In this document: positions 26,098-37,734 of the stretch, in pieces | Layout: the number at the start of each line of letters is the position of its first letter | Position numbering within the stretch: position 1 is the first letter of the stretch | Source of the DNA: Pithys albifrons albifrons | Taxonomy: Eukaryota; Chordata; Aves; Passeriformes; Thamnophilidae | Assembly (NCBI RefSeq): GCF_047495875.1 | Contig: NC_092463.1 | Coordinates: forward strand, 10,798,622-10,862,621 | DNA: 64,000 nt | Reading direction: 5' to 3' | Notes under the pieces: model-generated | Database searches by the model: none | What the model was told of the DNA's origin: nothing | What the model saw: only the letters and a program-made list of their open reading frames with translations | Made by a program: the position numbers and the translations under genes

Positions 26098-29000
26098 CTG
26101 TGAAAGAGAAATGGCCAGGTGTTATCTACTTGCACTCATCTTCACATGCCAGGACCACTGCATCAGTATGTGGCCACCCAACCTGCAGCAGGCCCTGAGG
26201 TCCTTGGTGGGGGCTGGCTCAGCATCTGGCAGCCCTACACAGGACCCAGCCCTGCTCTAGGAGGTTTGGGGTCAGGAAGGGAATCTTCAAGGCACAGGAG
26301 AAAATCAGGCCAGAATTTGGAATATATAAATAGGCTTTTGTTCATATTTTCTTTATTGTCCACTTGGCACTGGGATTGCCCCTGCCTGGAAAGCAGTCCC
26401 CACCCATCTCTGTGGGCTCAGGCTATATAAATATCACCTATACCCATATTCGACTGTTTCTTGGCTCAGATAAAATTCCATATGAATATTAACAAATCTG
26501 TTTCATCATCTCTTACCGGATATCTGGGTATGTTATGGCGAGTGTTGCAACTTCCATTTTAATAGCACCTAAATCCTGCAGTCGGATTATTTCAGCCAGT
26601 TTGGGGAGCACTGAATTCAGCCATGTGGCTTGAGATCCCTGCCAGAAGAGAAAGTGGTTAGCAGGGCATCAGGGTAGAGGGATGTGAAAACCTCTGTCCA
26701 GCCTAAGAACTGGCTCCTGAGGCTATTTCCTGGCAAGGAGGAAGGATGTGTCAGTCATTTTATGTGTCTCAGTTGTTTTCAGTGATGTTTCTGCCTGGGC
26801 CATCCTTGAAAAAATTGGATTAGCATTTTGATGATTTTTAATCCTCTTATACGAGAGGTGTAGGTTTGCTAAAGGACTGAGATTTCCATATCCACCTTGC
26901 CAGATTCTCTCTGCTCTTCCCTCCCATCATATTTTCCTTTCTTTGGGTTTCCACACTGCCTAGTGTGTGTAAGAGCTCTGATGTGCCAGGTAACACGCCG
27001 CCACATGCTGCTCCCTTCCAGCTCAGCACACAACCCTGACTTTAGCATCTCGAGGCATTGCCAAAATCCACTTCCTGCCCACCTGGGTAAATGCTCCAAA
27101 TGGACTTTTTCCTGGCTATTGGAATTCTTAAGATCCAGCTGTCTGACCTCTCACCCACACTGTATATAACTCAGGCTTGTTACTTTTCCAGTCATATGCT
27201 CAGGTGGTGGTGGCAGACAGGGTTTGGCTTAGCTTTTTTTCCAGGCAAATTTAGAGACGTGGAAGGAGGAATGTGATCTCAGAGGACAGAGGGCGTTGTT
27301 TCCACAATAGTTCTTTGGGAGGAATCCCTTGTGTACCAGAGCCCCCATGTTGCCTGCTTTAGCCTCTGCCTGACCTGAAAGTAACAGTGTGAGGGACATC
27401 AGGGGTGAGGGGAAGACTCTCTGAGTACTTAAAGAGCACAATTGCCTGTCTCAAAATATTGTCAAGGCCATTGAAGAAACTTGCCATAAGATAAGCCACC
27501 ACAACAGGAACTTGAGATAAGCACAGAAGAGAGACATTACAACAGGAAGGTGCTAATTCAAGGCCTGGTGTGGCAAGGTCTGGTTGTCACATCCTGGTTA
27601 ATGTATCCAGAAAAAAATTCCCTCCATGGCAAACTGTAGGAAAAGAAGCAACTGCTTATACACACATATCACCCCAAGTCATGGGAACAGCATCTGTGAC
27701 CACCCTATGGATGCCCAGAACTTGGACTGTATAAATGTGGTACATCCAGAAGAATGACTGGAATCCTCACTATTGAGAAGCCATGGGGGAAAGACTAATG
27801 GGACACTGCTGCATCCATGGGTGGTGACTATCTTCTGCTTGATCTGTCTGTCTGTCTGTCTCCCTCTACTCTTTTCTATTCTTTTCTCTTTCTCTACTTG
27901 ACATTTACTGTTAAATAAAATGTATATTCACTTTGGCATGTGGTCTCATTTGCACCTTCATTCAAGCAGAATCCTTTCTCACTATTTGGGTCATAACAGA
28001 GTCAAAACTCAGACTTCATGCAAGTTGCACTGAAGCTGGGAAAGATTAAGTCTTCTGGCCCTATTAATATAAATGTTCAAAAGTAAACTGCCAATGGGAC
28101 AAGGGAGGATGAAATCATGTTTCTGCAAACAGGGAGGGGCAGACTGGTGGCAGAGGAGCCTTCCTGCTTGCAGGCACTTGGAAACCTCTTTCTGCCTAAG
28201 GTCCTGCCTTCCAGGAAATTGAGTTGGAATGGTTAATGAAAGGCCCCAGAAAATTTATTTTCTTGTTTTTTAGTGTGTCTGTGACCCGTGCTGTTGTGTT
28301 TTTGGCAAGCACTCACGTACATTGCTTGTGCAGAAGACTTCCAGGTCAGCAGCATTCTTGGAGATCTGTTGGGCCAGATTTTGCTGCTGTGCTTCAGTTT
28401 TCAGGCTGACTTTCCTCTTCAGCAGCCTCACAATGTACTCTTTAACCAAACGGGTGTGGATCTTCTCAACGATAGCCTGTTGGGAAGGAGAGGAGGGAAT
28501 CATCCATCTCTCTTTCGCTTGGGGACAAGAAAAACCATGAGGGTGGATGGGGGAGAAAATTATCTTGGGTGCTGTAAGACATGCCCCAACAATGCCTACT
28601 GCTGATTACATGCCAGAAATGGCACTGCTTGCCAACCTCCCAAGACTGGTTACGCCACATCCTAGATGCCGAGAACTTCTTTGTACTCTAATGAACTGTG
28701 GGAATTTCCAAATGTTATTTACTTCTGGGAAGAGTTTAAAATATAGAAAAGATCTCCATGGGCTGGAGAAGTACAGTATTAGAGAGAAACAGGAATTCAT
28801 GCTGCTCTTCCTGTTCTTCTCTCTAATACACAAAACATCATCAATTTGTTTCAGCTAGTAAAAAGACAAAGGCAGGAAATCAAATATTGTTTTATACAGT
28901 GATGTTTCATATATACTCCATCACCACTGAAGATGTGGTTGTGGTTTAGTTATTTGAGATTTGATCCAATTACATACATATCATCCAGTCCTTAGGGCAA

Positions 29001-32000
29001 TCAAAGGAGCAATGAGACTGAACCAAGCAATTGCATCTGTGTTTCAAGACTGCGAAACCAAGTCCACAAATAAAACTATGTGCTGGATGGTCTCTAATGC
29101 ACTTTCTTTACAACAAGGGTGGTTTCCTCTGAAAACACTGCAGCAGAGCTACAATTGTCTGCTTCTGTCAGAGAAGAGTAAGATTTATATTACTAATCTA
29201 GGTAAACTGCATGCTGCCATCAAGGTAAATTAAGTTGCAAAGTATCAGAGCTGAAAATGCAGCCTCAGCATCCCAGAATTGCTCCAGTATTTCTCTTGGA
29301 CTTACGTGGTAAAAAGGGTCCTTTAATGTCCGGAAGTCTGAAATATGTTCACTGGTGGTTTTAATTATCTCATTCATAATTTCATTGCTGGAGTCCCACT
29401 TATTTTCTGTGAACTTCTTATACATTGGCTGAAAAACAGGAAAATCTGCTAAGTTGCCTCAAAACCAATTCTATGCATGTCTGTATTTAGCATTTCTGTA
29501 TGTACAGTATCCTACATAGTGAGAGGGCAGCGTGCAGTCCTGTGCAGGAATGTGTGACAATGGCTTACAGGGATGGGGGAAGAGGGAACTATGTTCCCTT
29601 CTTAGTTTCTCATGATGGAGAGGACCAAGGGCTCAAAGGTTCACATTGAAGCTGTTCTTTTTTATTTCCACGTTTTTAATGTTTTGTCCACACCATCTTG
29701 CCTGATTAGAGAATTATGGAACCACCAAGGAAAAAAAAAAGAATCATAATGAGATGTTTTTAATTTTTCTCAGCCACAGTAAATAAAAATGAAAATTAAA
29801 AAAGTAAAGCATCCTTGCTATGTCACGTATTCCAAATGGCTCCACAGAGAAAGCAGGAGAGATTGTGGCTGAGCATTCCCGACTCGTATGCCTCCTTCCC
29901 CTACACCAAAACTTGAACTTAAAAACTTGTGTTATATATATTCTAAAAAAAAAGGTAGAAGTCAAAATTGCCCTTCAAATCACCTTTATGAAGAAACCAA
30001 AAGCTATGTAATTGCCATTTATGCCATTTGTGATGGTTTCATACAGTTTGGAGAGTAAACAGCTGCAGGTTAAGACTCTCCCTCCTGCAGGTGTTGTCTC
30101 AGATGCAATCGGCGCATTCACCTGCACAGTCATGCCTGTGTCACTGCACCCATTTTGCCTTCAGGCTTGAGGACCAACGGAGGGAGAGGTTAGTGGGAGT
30201 TTTCCAGCAGCAGTGTGGGTTAGCACTGATCCTGCACCCTGACCCAGAGCTCTTCTGGACTTTGCTGATTTGAATCAGAGATTTGAGGAACACATAGCAC
30301 AGCAGGAGAATATGTCCTGCCCTGGCACCAGTTGAGCCATGGGGCAGGAGGGTGTGGGGCACAGAAACAGTACCTTCAGCTGGGCAAACAGCTGCTGAAG
30401 CAGCACATCAAAGGCACTGTTTTCAATATCACCAAGAGTGCTGAGGATATCGGCTTTATTGTCGTCCTTTTCTGCCATGTTTTCCTCTGTGTATTCTCTG
30501 CAAGGAAAGATCAGCAAGGTCAAAATAGCCGATCCTCAAATGAGAGAGAGAGAAATTCAGAGTTCTCCAAGCCTGCCTCTTCAGGCAGATGAAGCTACCT
30601 CTGCTCTAACTATTGAGTACCTCCCCTCTGTCACACTGTTATATGTTGTCTGCAGAGGAAGGAGCAAAACTTTTTATGTTGGACACTTACCTAAAATTCC
30701 AGCAGTTGTTAATATTTGCAATCAGTATAGCCTTGTAGTGTCTGTGCTTCTTACTTTTTTCCTTAAAGTCTTCAAAAGCATCCCTGTAGCTGGAGGGGAG
30801 ATGGGAAGAGGAGAGGTGAGTGAGTGCATGGCCAGGTGGCTGTGCCAGCCCCACTGCCCAGCGCAGCCTTACCCACCTCCTCAGGAAGGCAGGCAGCTCC
30901 TTCAGCAGGCGCTGTGACAGCTCCTTGCCCACGGCCTGGCTGATGTCCTGGGCTCTCTTCTGGCCACTGTAGATACTCTAACAAACAAAAAAGATCAATA
31001 TTAAATGCTGTCTGCTCTGAAAGAGCCTGGTTGGCTGGTCAAAGAAGCTGCAGATCCTTAACTGAGGCAACTGCACCTGACATTCCTGCATCCTCCCCTG
31101 CGACTGAGCCAGGGACCACACTTATTTGGTGGGTTCAAACCGATTTTGAACTTCGTTTTCATAAGAGGCAAAAAAGAAAGAAGCATGAAAGAAAGTCTAT
31201 AGAACAGTTGAGAAAGTAAGGAATGTGACAATTGGTTTTGTTTCTTTTTTGTTTGTTTTTTTTTTAATGTCATATGATTGCATTAAAATACAATTTAATC
31301 ACAACAACCTCAACATATGAGAGGTTTATTTTTTAAAAAATAAGCTTGACTAATCCTCTGCAGGCAGAGGAGGGGGAAAATTGAGCTTAGAAAACAGCAG
31401 CTCTGCCTGTGACAGTCTCCCTGAGAGCAAGCAACAGATTCCTTGCTTGGCAGGGAATCTCTTGCCTCTCTGCTGCTGGGGGCGCAGAAGAGACTGCACA
31501 GGGAGAATGAAGGCAGTTTTCCTTCTTTTTTTGTTTATAGAGGAGTTTGTTCCCAGCTTGTGGTATTCCAGGACCGTGCCAGACTATGGGGGTTTGCAGT
31601 CCCCTGTACCACTCACCTCTGCTACTGCCCTACACAAGTGACTTAGCCTTTTGCTTTCCCTTATAGTTGGTCTCAAATCCTAAGTAGGTAAAGGATGAAA
31701 TTGTTTATTTTTAATATAGCTCTGTATTACCTGGATAACAAATATTCCTAGTAGTTCACTTTGAAAATGCCCATTTAGCTTCTCCGGTTCTTTGTCTTCT
31801 TTCCATCTTTGGATTTCCTTATCTAAACATTTGCTCAGTGAATTTTTGACAGTAACCTTTAGGGGAGGAAGAACAAGAACATTTACCACAATGGATGCAG
31901 CAGCTTCTGCCTTATGCAGGTTGTACTTGCTCCCTAACCTTTTGCCTGGCTCAGCAGACTTTTTCCTCAGCCCTGGATGGGAAGTAAAGGCTCCTTGTTA

Positions 32001-35000
32001 GGAGAAGCTTGATGCACCACTTCACAACAGCAACAACGACAACCCACTTTCAATATCCACTGATGCAACAGTGAGCTGAGTATTTCAAGGTAGGAATGAA
32101 GATCAAGACCTATGTCCCTGTCCATCACCTCACCACATCAGTGGGGTCAGGAGGGCAGGGAGGGGAGTGGTGAGCAGGAAGGTTGCAGGCAGCTATGTGT
32201 GCCAGAGCCCACATTCCTCTAACCACAAATTGCCTGAGTGTTACACTCAGTGCTACCTGGTTTTGCAATCCTTTTTCATGAGACCTTCTGATGCCTTACA
32301 AGTACTGGAGTGTGAAACAAAATGATCTCAGGTTTTCTCTGCTCTGACCCCTCTGAGTACACACGGGAGTGAGGCTTTGGAAATCATCTATGCAGTGTCT
32401 GGCACATACTGCTGATCTCCCAGTGCCCTGTTCATGCGCTTTGCAGACCTCACACCTCCTCTCCCATATGCAAACCATCATGGCATATGTCTAAACCTGG
32501 AACTCGTCTTCTTGTTTTCCAGGAATTCCAGCCCCAAATCCCAAAAGCACTAAGTTATTGGGAGTACTGTAAAAGTTGCTTCTTGTTTCCAATAAGAGAA
32601 GAGTGATATAAAAACCAGAGCAACTTTTATTTTCTGCAGATCAAGAGATTCTCCATCAGAAGAACAGATTTTTCAGGACCAAATCTCCATGCTTTGTGCT
32701 CAAAGACGCTCTGGCACCTCTGCAGAGGTCAGGAGTAATTTGGGATCCTTTCAAGATTACTGTGAGAGGGTCCATAAATCCCTCTGGAGATTTTACACAC
32801 AACTGGAGAGTTGCCCATAAAAATTAGTTGTTGGATTCCCCCCCTGCCCCCTTTCTATCACGTGATTTACAAGAACAGAGCAATTATTTTCTAATGGCTC
32901 CCAGGGCTAAGCAGAAGTTTGCTCTGCAAGTCCCATCTAGTAGAAAGCTGATCTGTCCTCCCAAAACAAAAAAAAGCTTTTACTTCTCTCTGGAGGGGTG
33001 TGCAGGGTGTATGGCTCACAGGTGAGAAGTGTGTGTTCAGGACAAGTCACAGCTTCTCCAAGAAGTCATTCAGGAGCAGTAAAGGGAAGAGGAGTGACTG
33101 AACAGATTCTCACCTCTTCACTGTCAAGGTATTTCTTTTCCAGCTCTTTGCTCAGACTTGATGGCAAAAGGCTTCCAAGCTTAACTGTATCCAACTCTTT
33201 GGCTAAAGCATGATCTTTTCTCATATCCCTGGAATGAAAAAAGCCAAACAATCACATTTTCCAAGGGCAGTGTAATTCAAGACATCTGTTGATGCAAATC
33301 ACTAACACTTTTTGAGGATGTCAGTGAGAAAACAGATGAAAATGTACATTGTCCTTAGTCCAGGCAGGACCTGAAGGAGCTGAAGGCGTGGGACCTGTGG
33401 GGATGGGACTACAAGCAACCCTGGGAAGGGAGTCATGGTCTGCCAAGATCTTGAGCACCAGCCACTGTGCTCTGGCGGGGATGGGGGCCTTAAGGAAGCA
33501 GGAGGGTCCAGGCCCTGGCCATGACTTCTCTCCATCAATACAGAGAGGTGAGCAGATGAAAAGCTGGTGTTTCATGGCTGGTTGGGAACAGAGTGGGTGG
33601 TTTCATACCCTGCTGTCACATTCCCACCACATGCTGGCTGAGTCAGGTGCTCCTGGGCAGCTGTGAGGAAACAGACCTGCCAGCTCAGGCCAGCACTTGT
33701 GGGGGGCTGATGTGGAAGCAACCGCTCCTTCTGGAGCTGAAGAGAATAACCCTGATCATCTCCCGAGTCCCCTCTTTGCACATCACCCAGCCCTACAGGG
33801 TACACTGACACTGGAAGCTGGGGCCAGGCTGTTGTGCAGCCCTCCTCCTTCTCCTCATCTCTCCCTTTGCTGCCAACCATGGAGAGAGGTGGTCCCTCAG
33901 CAGACACCTGGATATGGCCTCTGGAAACACCCTGCAAAGTGGCTGCTACCCTGGCCAACACCATCCCCAGTACCAGGCTGCACTGCTCTGGTTGAGTCCT
34001 GCTCCCCACAACTACTGATTTCCAAACACATGCTGGTTCAGGCCTGAATATCCTGATCTAGATCATAACACTGACTCTGGAAAACTTACAGGATAAACAC
34101 TGACTCGTTATACTCTCTCAGTGAAACACAAGCAATAAAGAGTGGAGATGAAGGTTGAATGACTTTAGTATAGAAGAAATGACACTAGTTTTCACCTAAT
34201 AAATGAGAGTCCTCAATTCTCCATACAGTACTATAAGCCACAGTAAGGAATACTTTCAGTTCTATAACATACAGGGTTTGTGAGGATGAAGGGTGACCCT
34301 TGGCTGATGAATGTCCTCTCACAGAGATGCACCCCTGGGTCTTGTAACCAGGAGTAGACAACAGACTGGGGGTAACACCTAAAAAAACATCCTCTGTGCC
34401 TAGGACAATTGCATTGCAGGTTGTTTTATTTATTGTCTTCCCTGTGGTCCAGAGAGCTGAAATTTCCAAATTTTCTAAGAACGAGTTCAGATGTGCAACT
34501 GGAATAGATATCAAGTCCATCAACCTGACCACTTTACCCTAAAAGTGAAGCCCTAAACAATTGTGTCTGTTTCCCAGAAGCCTCAATGGTGGGATCAGCC
34601 CTTCATTTACAGACTAGCAGCCTTGAGTGTGTCCCTTCTAGCTGTCCTGGCCATCTAGTGTAAATCAGCACATCACCAGTGACACCAGAACCTAGCCAGG
34701 TGTTGGACTGCACCACAAAGATGCTATTCCATACATCAATCCAATACATGGTTTTGCAGCCAGTGAACCTGTGCTGGGATAAACACAGGTAGAAATCTCA
34801 CTTACTGTGGATAAATATTGTGCACCCATGAGAGAAGAAGGTAAATATCCTTGTCTTCCAGATGAGACTCAGCATTTTTCTTTGCCTGGGAGGCAAAATA
34901 ACTGTGATAGAGTTCTGCATATATGCTGAAGACATTAAACTCAGGTGGATAAAGCTGTTTAATGTACTTTACGATCACTGTCAAATCTTCTTTCATTGTC

Positions 35001-37722
35001 TTTCCCATGTGCAGGAGATTCTGGCCAACTGCAGAGAGGTTCTCATTTATAGGAGTACGGCTTGTGTCTTTCATTCGAGCCTCTACGGACTCTTTTACTG
35101 TAGCCATCCAAAGTTCTTTCCATTTTCTAGGTCTAAATTGCATATTTTGGTCAAGTGGATTCTCTGACATGTAGTTCTGATCTTCTTTCTCCTGCTCTTT
35201 CAGAGCCTCCACTGCTTGCTGCAGCAGTTCTGGGTTTGTTTTTGCTAGCAGTATGGAGTCACTCAAAATGCTAAAGACTTTGTGCTTGAGAACTTCATAG
35301 ACAGACTCAATGTCTTTCTGGCTGGTGTTCAGTCTCTCCTCACTTTTGCTAGACAGGCTCTTCTCCAGGACAATCAGATGCTGAGTGGCATCACAAAGCC
35401 TTTGCTCTCCAAGGAGATCCATGATTTGTTTGACTGGTGAAAAAAATAATAGCCTTTCTTTATTAAGAGTGAAGATTCAAATTTCTGTTTTATAAAAAAT
35501 GATGGCTCTGGAATATTTTTTTAAATGCTTATATTTCTAAAATGCTAGATCTTGGGCTTCTTCACCATACAGAATTTTTTTTAATTTAAAGGTCAGACTA
35601 TTACTAGCTTGCCTTTAACTGGGGCAATGGAAATTTGAATACCCATCACCAGTAGGTTGCATATGGCCAACTATTTATGAGCTACTTATAATTTTTTCCA
35701 AAATTTAGCTTTTTGAAGATACTTTTTTATTATTTTATATTGATTGATTGATAATCCCCCTTCCCATTAATATGATATCAAGTCAGAAGCATGGCTTTAG
35801 GAAAAGTGTAGATGGAAAGATGCAGCTAAATAAGATGTGCTAGAGGAAATACCTTATGGGTTTTCCAGAAATAGATTGGCACAACCTGACCCGTGACATT
35901 GTTGTGAAGGACACATTTAGCAGGCAAGATAAATACAATTAAACTGTCTTATCTGAACGTCAGTTGCTTGAGACAGTGCTATCTGGGAAATTATTAGTTA
36001 AATTGGAGAAGTGATATCCCAAAATAAGTTTTGTTAGGTGTGTAATGTTTGCACAGAGGACCCTGGGTGGAGAAAGCTTGCAAAATCCATGAAACTCGTA
36101 TTACTTCATATTCTCCTTAGAGACTGTGGCACGAAAGCTGGGAGTGCCCTATTGGCATCTCCTGATTACACAAAGTTCAGAGACATTATTGAAACTGAGG
36201 GTTTGGTGCATTACACAGGAACAATGGGATAACTTGAATAGTAAATGGGCTGAAATTTAATAGCACGAAATACAAGATACAAATTGAATAGAACAAAAGT
36301 TACTTAGCAACAAATAGGATTTTCTGCTGCAAGCTGGATGTGAATCAGCTTGAGATGGAGGAGGAAGAGAGATGCCTGAAGAATTTGTAAATCATTACTG
36401 GTGGTGATGGTGAAAATGTCAGTTATGACCTCAGGATGCATCCATTGAGGAATGCCCAGCTGAGATAGGAAAATGGTAACATATTTTACCAGGCATTGGT
36501 TATATCTTATCTGGAATAATTCCTGCAACTCTGGTTGCAGACATTGGGAATGGGGCAATGCAGTGGTAAGAACAAAAGCACAAAAGGCCTGTTTTCAGTA
36601 GCATATTCAAGGCCAAGAACTAAAAATACCAGTTAGGGAAAATATTTGACACATGGAGAAGGAGATGCCAATTAGACAGGTAAAGGCTTATCTGGAAATC
36701 AGATAATTTGTACTAAACTAGTAAGATTTTGTTAAGAGGCCCACAGTAAAGGAGGCAGGGCTACAAAATGAACTTATTTTAAGGCACATCTTACAAAGTT
36801 TATGAATGTGATAACAACGGGCACTTGTCTCCAGTTCTGGGCTTCCCCAAGCAGGTATTTCTCTGCCTCTCCAAGCACCCTGCAGGACCAGTGCCTGTGA
36901 CTGGAGGAGCCGTATGTTTATATATCAATCCCAGGACAGACCTATGTGTGTTACTTACTCCTGTCCCTGGAAGAAGAGGAGTTTGGGGGAGCAGAGAGGT
37001 TGGAGCTACATGATCTTTAAGTCCCTTCCAATCCAAACCCTTCCATGATTCTATGATTTCACAGGGTGGTGGTTTCATGGAGAAACAGAGCCGGGAGATT
37101 TCTGACCCACCCGCAGAACTCTTGTGCCTACATGAGATGTGGAATTAAGTTTTGGACAGAAAACCTGCAAACTGACAGTTCCCAAAGCACTGTGACCTTG
37201 GTACCAAAGATCTAGGACTTGAGGTAAAGTCCCCTTCAGCCCATGTTTCCCCAGGTTTCTTGGAAAAGTCACTTCAACCTGTTGGTGCCCTTGTTTCTCC
37301 AGGGGCCAATTCTCCACCTTGTGCAGCCCCTCTAGAAGTAACTCTGGCCCATGAAGTGGTGTAAAGAGGATGGAGGATCACTTACCACTGGGTGGCTTGG
37401 TCTTTTTAATTTTCTTAAATGCGCTTCTAAGGATTCCCGTTATTCCTCTCCCCTTTTCAGGGCTGTCCCCGGCAGAGATGAAGCTCTCATTGCTCGTGAT
37501 TGAAGAGGCACGTGAAGCTCTGCAAGCTGCCTCTGGCCTCTCACTCATCTTCTCCTGGTGCCTGGACCAGATCTCATCTACAGAAGGTTCAGAACAGGCA
37601 GGGGCTTGCTCAGCTACTGATGCTGAAGGGTTTTCAAACTGCCTGTTTGCACCAATGCAACCCTCTGATCCATTGCGTATTCCAATAGGACCACTTTGGA
37701 AAAAAGGTAACATTTTCATCAT
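25956..37722 (-). CDS. TNFAIP2: TNFAIP2 (M-Sec), SEC6-family protein; complete, 11 coding exons, 690 aa
   Basis: Seen: eleven minus-strand exons with GT-AG borders join in one frame. In transcript order they are 37722-37386, 35433-34806, 33228-33114, 31856-31731, 30977-30877, 30789-30691, 30497-30374, 29428-29306, 28476-28321, 26638-26517 and 26097-25956 (TAG stop). Lengths sum to 2073 nt. The product has a Ser-rich N-terminus (about 1-100), a basic cluster FKKIKKTK (102-109), then a helical SEC6-like region to the end. The C-terminal half contains GSQATWLNSVLPKLAEI and ends FSNINVS. Known of the family: TNFAIP2 is a TNF/LPS-induced cytoplasmic relative of exocyst SEC6; it binds RalA and phosphoinositides and promotes membrane protrusions and tunnelling nanotubes. 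Human TNFAIP2 is about 650 residues, so this is full length. The ATG at 37722 follows a good acceptor and has A at -3. Inference: naming rests on remembered family motifs and on the upstream paralogue; another EXOC3L-family member is the alternative. Confidence 0.8.
26517..26638 (-). CDS. TNFAIP2: TNFAIP2 exon, residues 604-644
   Basis: This is a 122-bp exon. The acceptor is CTCTTCTGGCAG and the donor is ATCCG|GTAAGAG (phase 2). It encodes GSQATWLNSVLPKLAEI and ends ITYPDIR. The W-L...YPDIR pattern also appears in the gene B exon of identical length (59967-60088), and I recognise it as a C-terminal SEC6/TNFAIP2 signature. Confidence 0.92.
27447..27998 (+). mobile_element. Solo-LTR-like element in a TNFAIP2 intron
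   Basis: A 552-bp block begins TGTCTCAAAA and ends GGTCATAACA. It has a TATA-like TATAAAT at 27730 and AATAAA at 27914, about 85 bases before its end. TG...CA ends with TATA and poly(A) signals in this order are typical of an LTR. No internal viral genes and no matching target-site duplication were seen. It lies antisense in the intron between the last-but-two and last-but-one coding exons. The 5' edge is uncertain. Confidence 0.45.
27843..27861. repeat. (TCTG)n microsatellite
   Basis: Almost five TCTG units inside the LTR-like element. Confidence 0.85.
28321..28476 (-). CDS. TNFAIP2: TNFAIP2 exon, residues 552-603
   Basis: This is a 156-bp exon of 52 codons. The acceptor is CTTCCCAACAG and the donor is AGCAAT|GTACGT (phase 0). 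It encodes AIVEKIHTRLVKEYIVRLL, then a Gln-rich helix ending LEVFCTSN. A competing GTGAGT donor lies four bases downstream and would break the frame. The counterpart in gene B (62058-62210) shares the I-H...VKEYI core. Confidence 0.9.
29306..29428 (-). CDS. TNFAIP2: TNFAIP2 exon, residues 511-551
   Basis: This is a 123-bp exon of 41 codons. The acceptor is TTTTCCTGTTTTTCAG and the donor is CCAC|GTAAGTC. It starts PMYKKFTENKW and ends TLKDPFYH. The gene B exon at 62865-62987 has the same length and phases and the same opening pattern P-x-x-K-K. Confidence 0.9.
30374..30497 (-). CDS. TNFAIP2: TNFAIP2 exon, residues 469-510
   Basis: This is a 124-bp exon. The acceptor is GATCTTTCCTTGCAG; the first base completes R469. 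The donor is CTGAAG|GTACTG (phase 0), which departs from the GTRAGT consensus. It encodes an acidic helix (EYTEENMAEKDDNKAD) followed by AFDVLLQQLFAQLK. Confidence 0.87.
30691..30789 (-). CDS. TNFAIP2: TNFAIP2 exon, residues 436-469
   Basis: This is a 99-bp exon. The acceptor is CTCCCCTCCAG; the first base completes Ser436. The donor is TTTTAG|GTAAGTG (phase 2). It encodes YRDAFEDFKEKSKKHRHYK and ends NINNCWNF. Continuity of the frame with both neighbours supports both splice sites. Confidence 0.88.
30877..30977 (-). CDS. TNFAIP2: TNFAIP2 exon, residues 403-436
   Basis: This is a 101-bp exon. The acceptor is TTTGTTTGTTAG. It encodes SIYSGQKRAQDISQAVG and on to LPAFLR. The frame-keeping donor is GAG|GTGGGT, leaving AG, which the next exon completes to Ser436. 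A better-looking donor, GTAAGG, lies four bases downstream (GT at 30872-30871) but would shift the frame. Local base composition is more GC-rich than in the neighbouring exons. Confidence 0.88.
31731..31856 (-). CDS. TNFAIP2: TNFAIP2 exon, residues 361-402
   Basis: This is a 126-bp exon of 42 whole codons. The acceptor is CTTCCTCCCCTAAAG and the donor is ATCCAG|GTAATAC. It starts VTVKNSLSKCLDKEI and ends LLGIFVIQ. It is in phase 0 on both sides, so skipping it would keep the frame. Confidence 0.88.
33114..33228 (-). CDS. TNFAIP2: TNFAIP2 exon, residues 322-360
   Basis: This is a 115-bp exon. The acceptor is TTTTCATTCCAG; the first base completes Q322. The donor is GAAGAG|GTGAGAA (phase 0). 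It encodes DMRKDHALAKELDTVKLG and onward to KYLDSEE. This is a helical segment of the SEC6-like region. Confidence 0.88.
34806..35433 (-). CDS. TNFAIP2: TNFAIP2 large exon, residues 113-322
   Basis: This 628-bp exon is the longest in the gene. Its acceptor is TTATTTTTTCACCAG and its donor is CCACA|GTAAGTG (phase 2). It encodes the start of the SEC6-like rod, beginning VKQIMDLLGEQRL. It is rich in Leu, Glu and Lys with heptad-like spacing, and ends SWVHNIYP. The open frame's first Met (35422) is internal and not the gene start, because the frame stays open through the splice site and joins the upstream exon in phase. Confidence 0.9.
36120..36600 (+). mobile_element. Ancient internal CR1 fragment
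   Basis: It resembles the CR1 segment just before the 3' end: GGGCTGAAATTTAATAGCA, TTTCTGCTGCAAGCTGGA, ACCTCAGGATGCATC, and TATCTTATCTGGAATAATTC. It is heavily diverged. It lies in the intron between the first two TNFAIP2 coding exons, antisense to the gene. Confidence 0.6.
36930..37066 (+). mobile_element. CR1 3' terminus
   Basis: It ends ACATGATCTTTAAGTCCCTT, CCAATCCAAACC and CCATGATTCTATGATT, the typical CR1 3' end. It may be the end of the older copy just before it or a separate insertion. Confidence 0.75.
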
Positions 37723-37734
37723 TTTCCTTCTAGC
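37386..37734 (-). CDS. TNFAIP2: TNFAIP2 exon with start codon, residues 1-113
   Basis: The acceptor is a pyrimidine-rich tract ending in TTTACAG, with the exon starting at 37734. Twelve untranslated bases precede the ATG at 37722. The donor is TG|GTAAGTG and leaves one base (phase 1), giving V113 with the next exon. The encoded N-terminus is rich in Ser, Glu and Arg and probably disordered. It ends in a Lys cluster at residues 102-109, just before the SEC6-like region. In mammalian M-Sec an N-terminal polybasic patch binds PI(4,5)P2, so this cluster is the likely equivalent. The first residues, MMKMLPFF, include a second possible start at M4. Confidence 0.8.
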
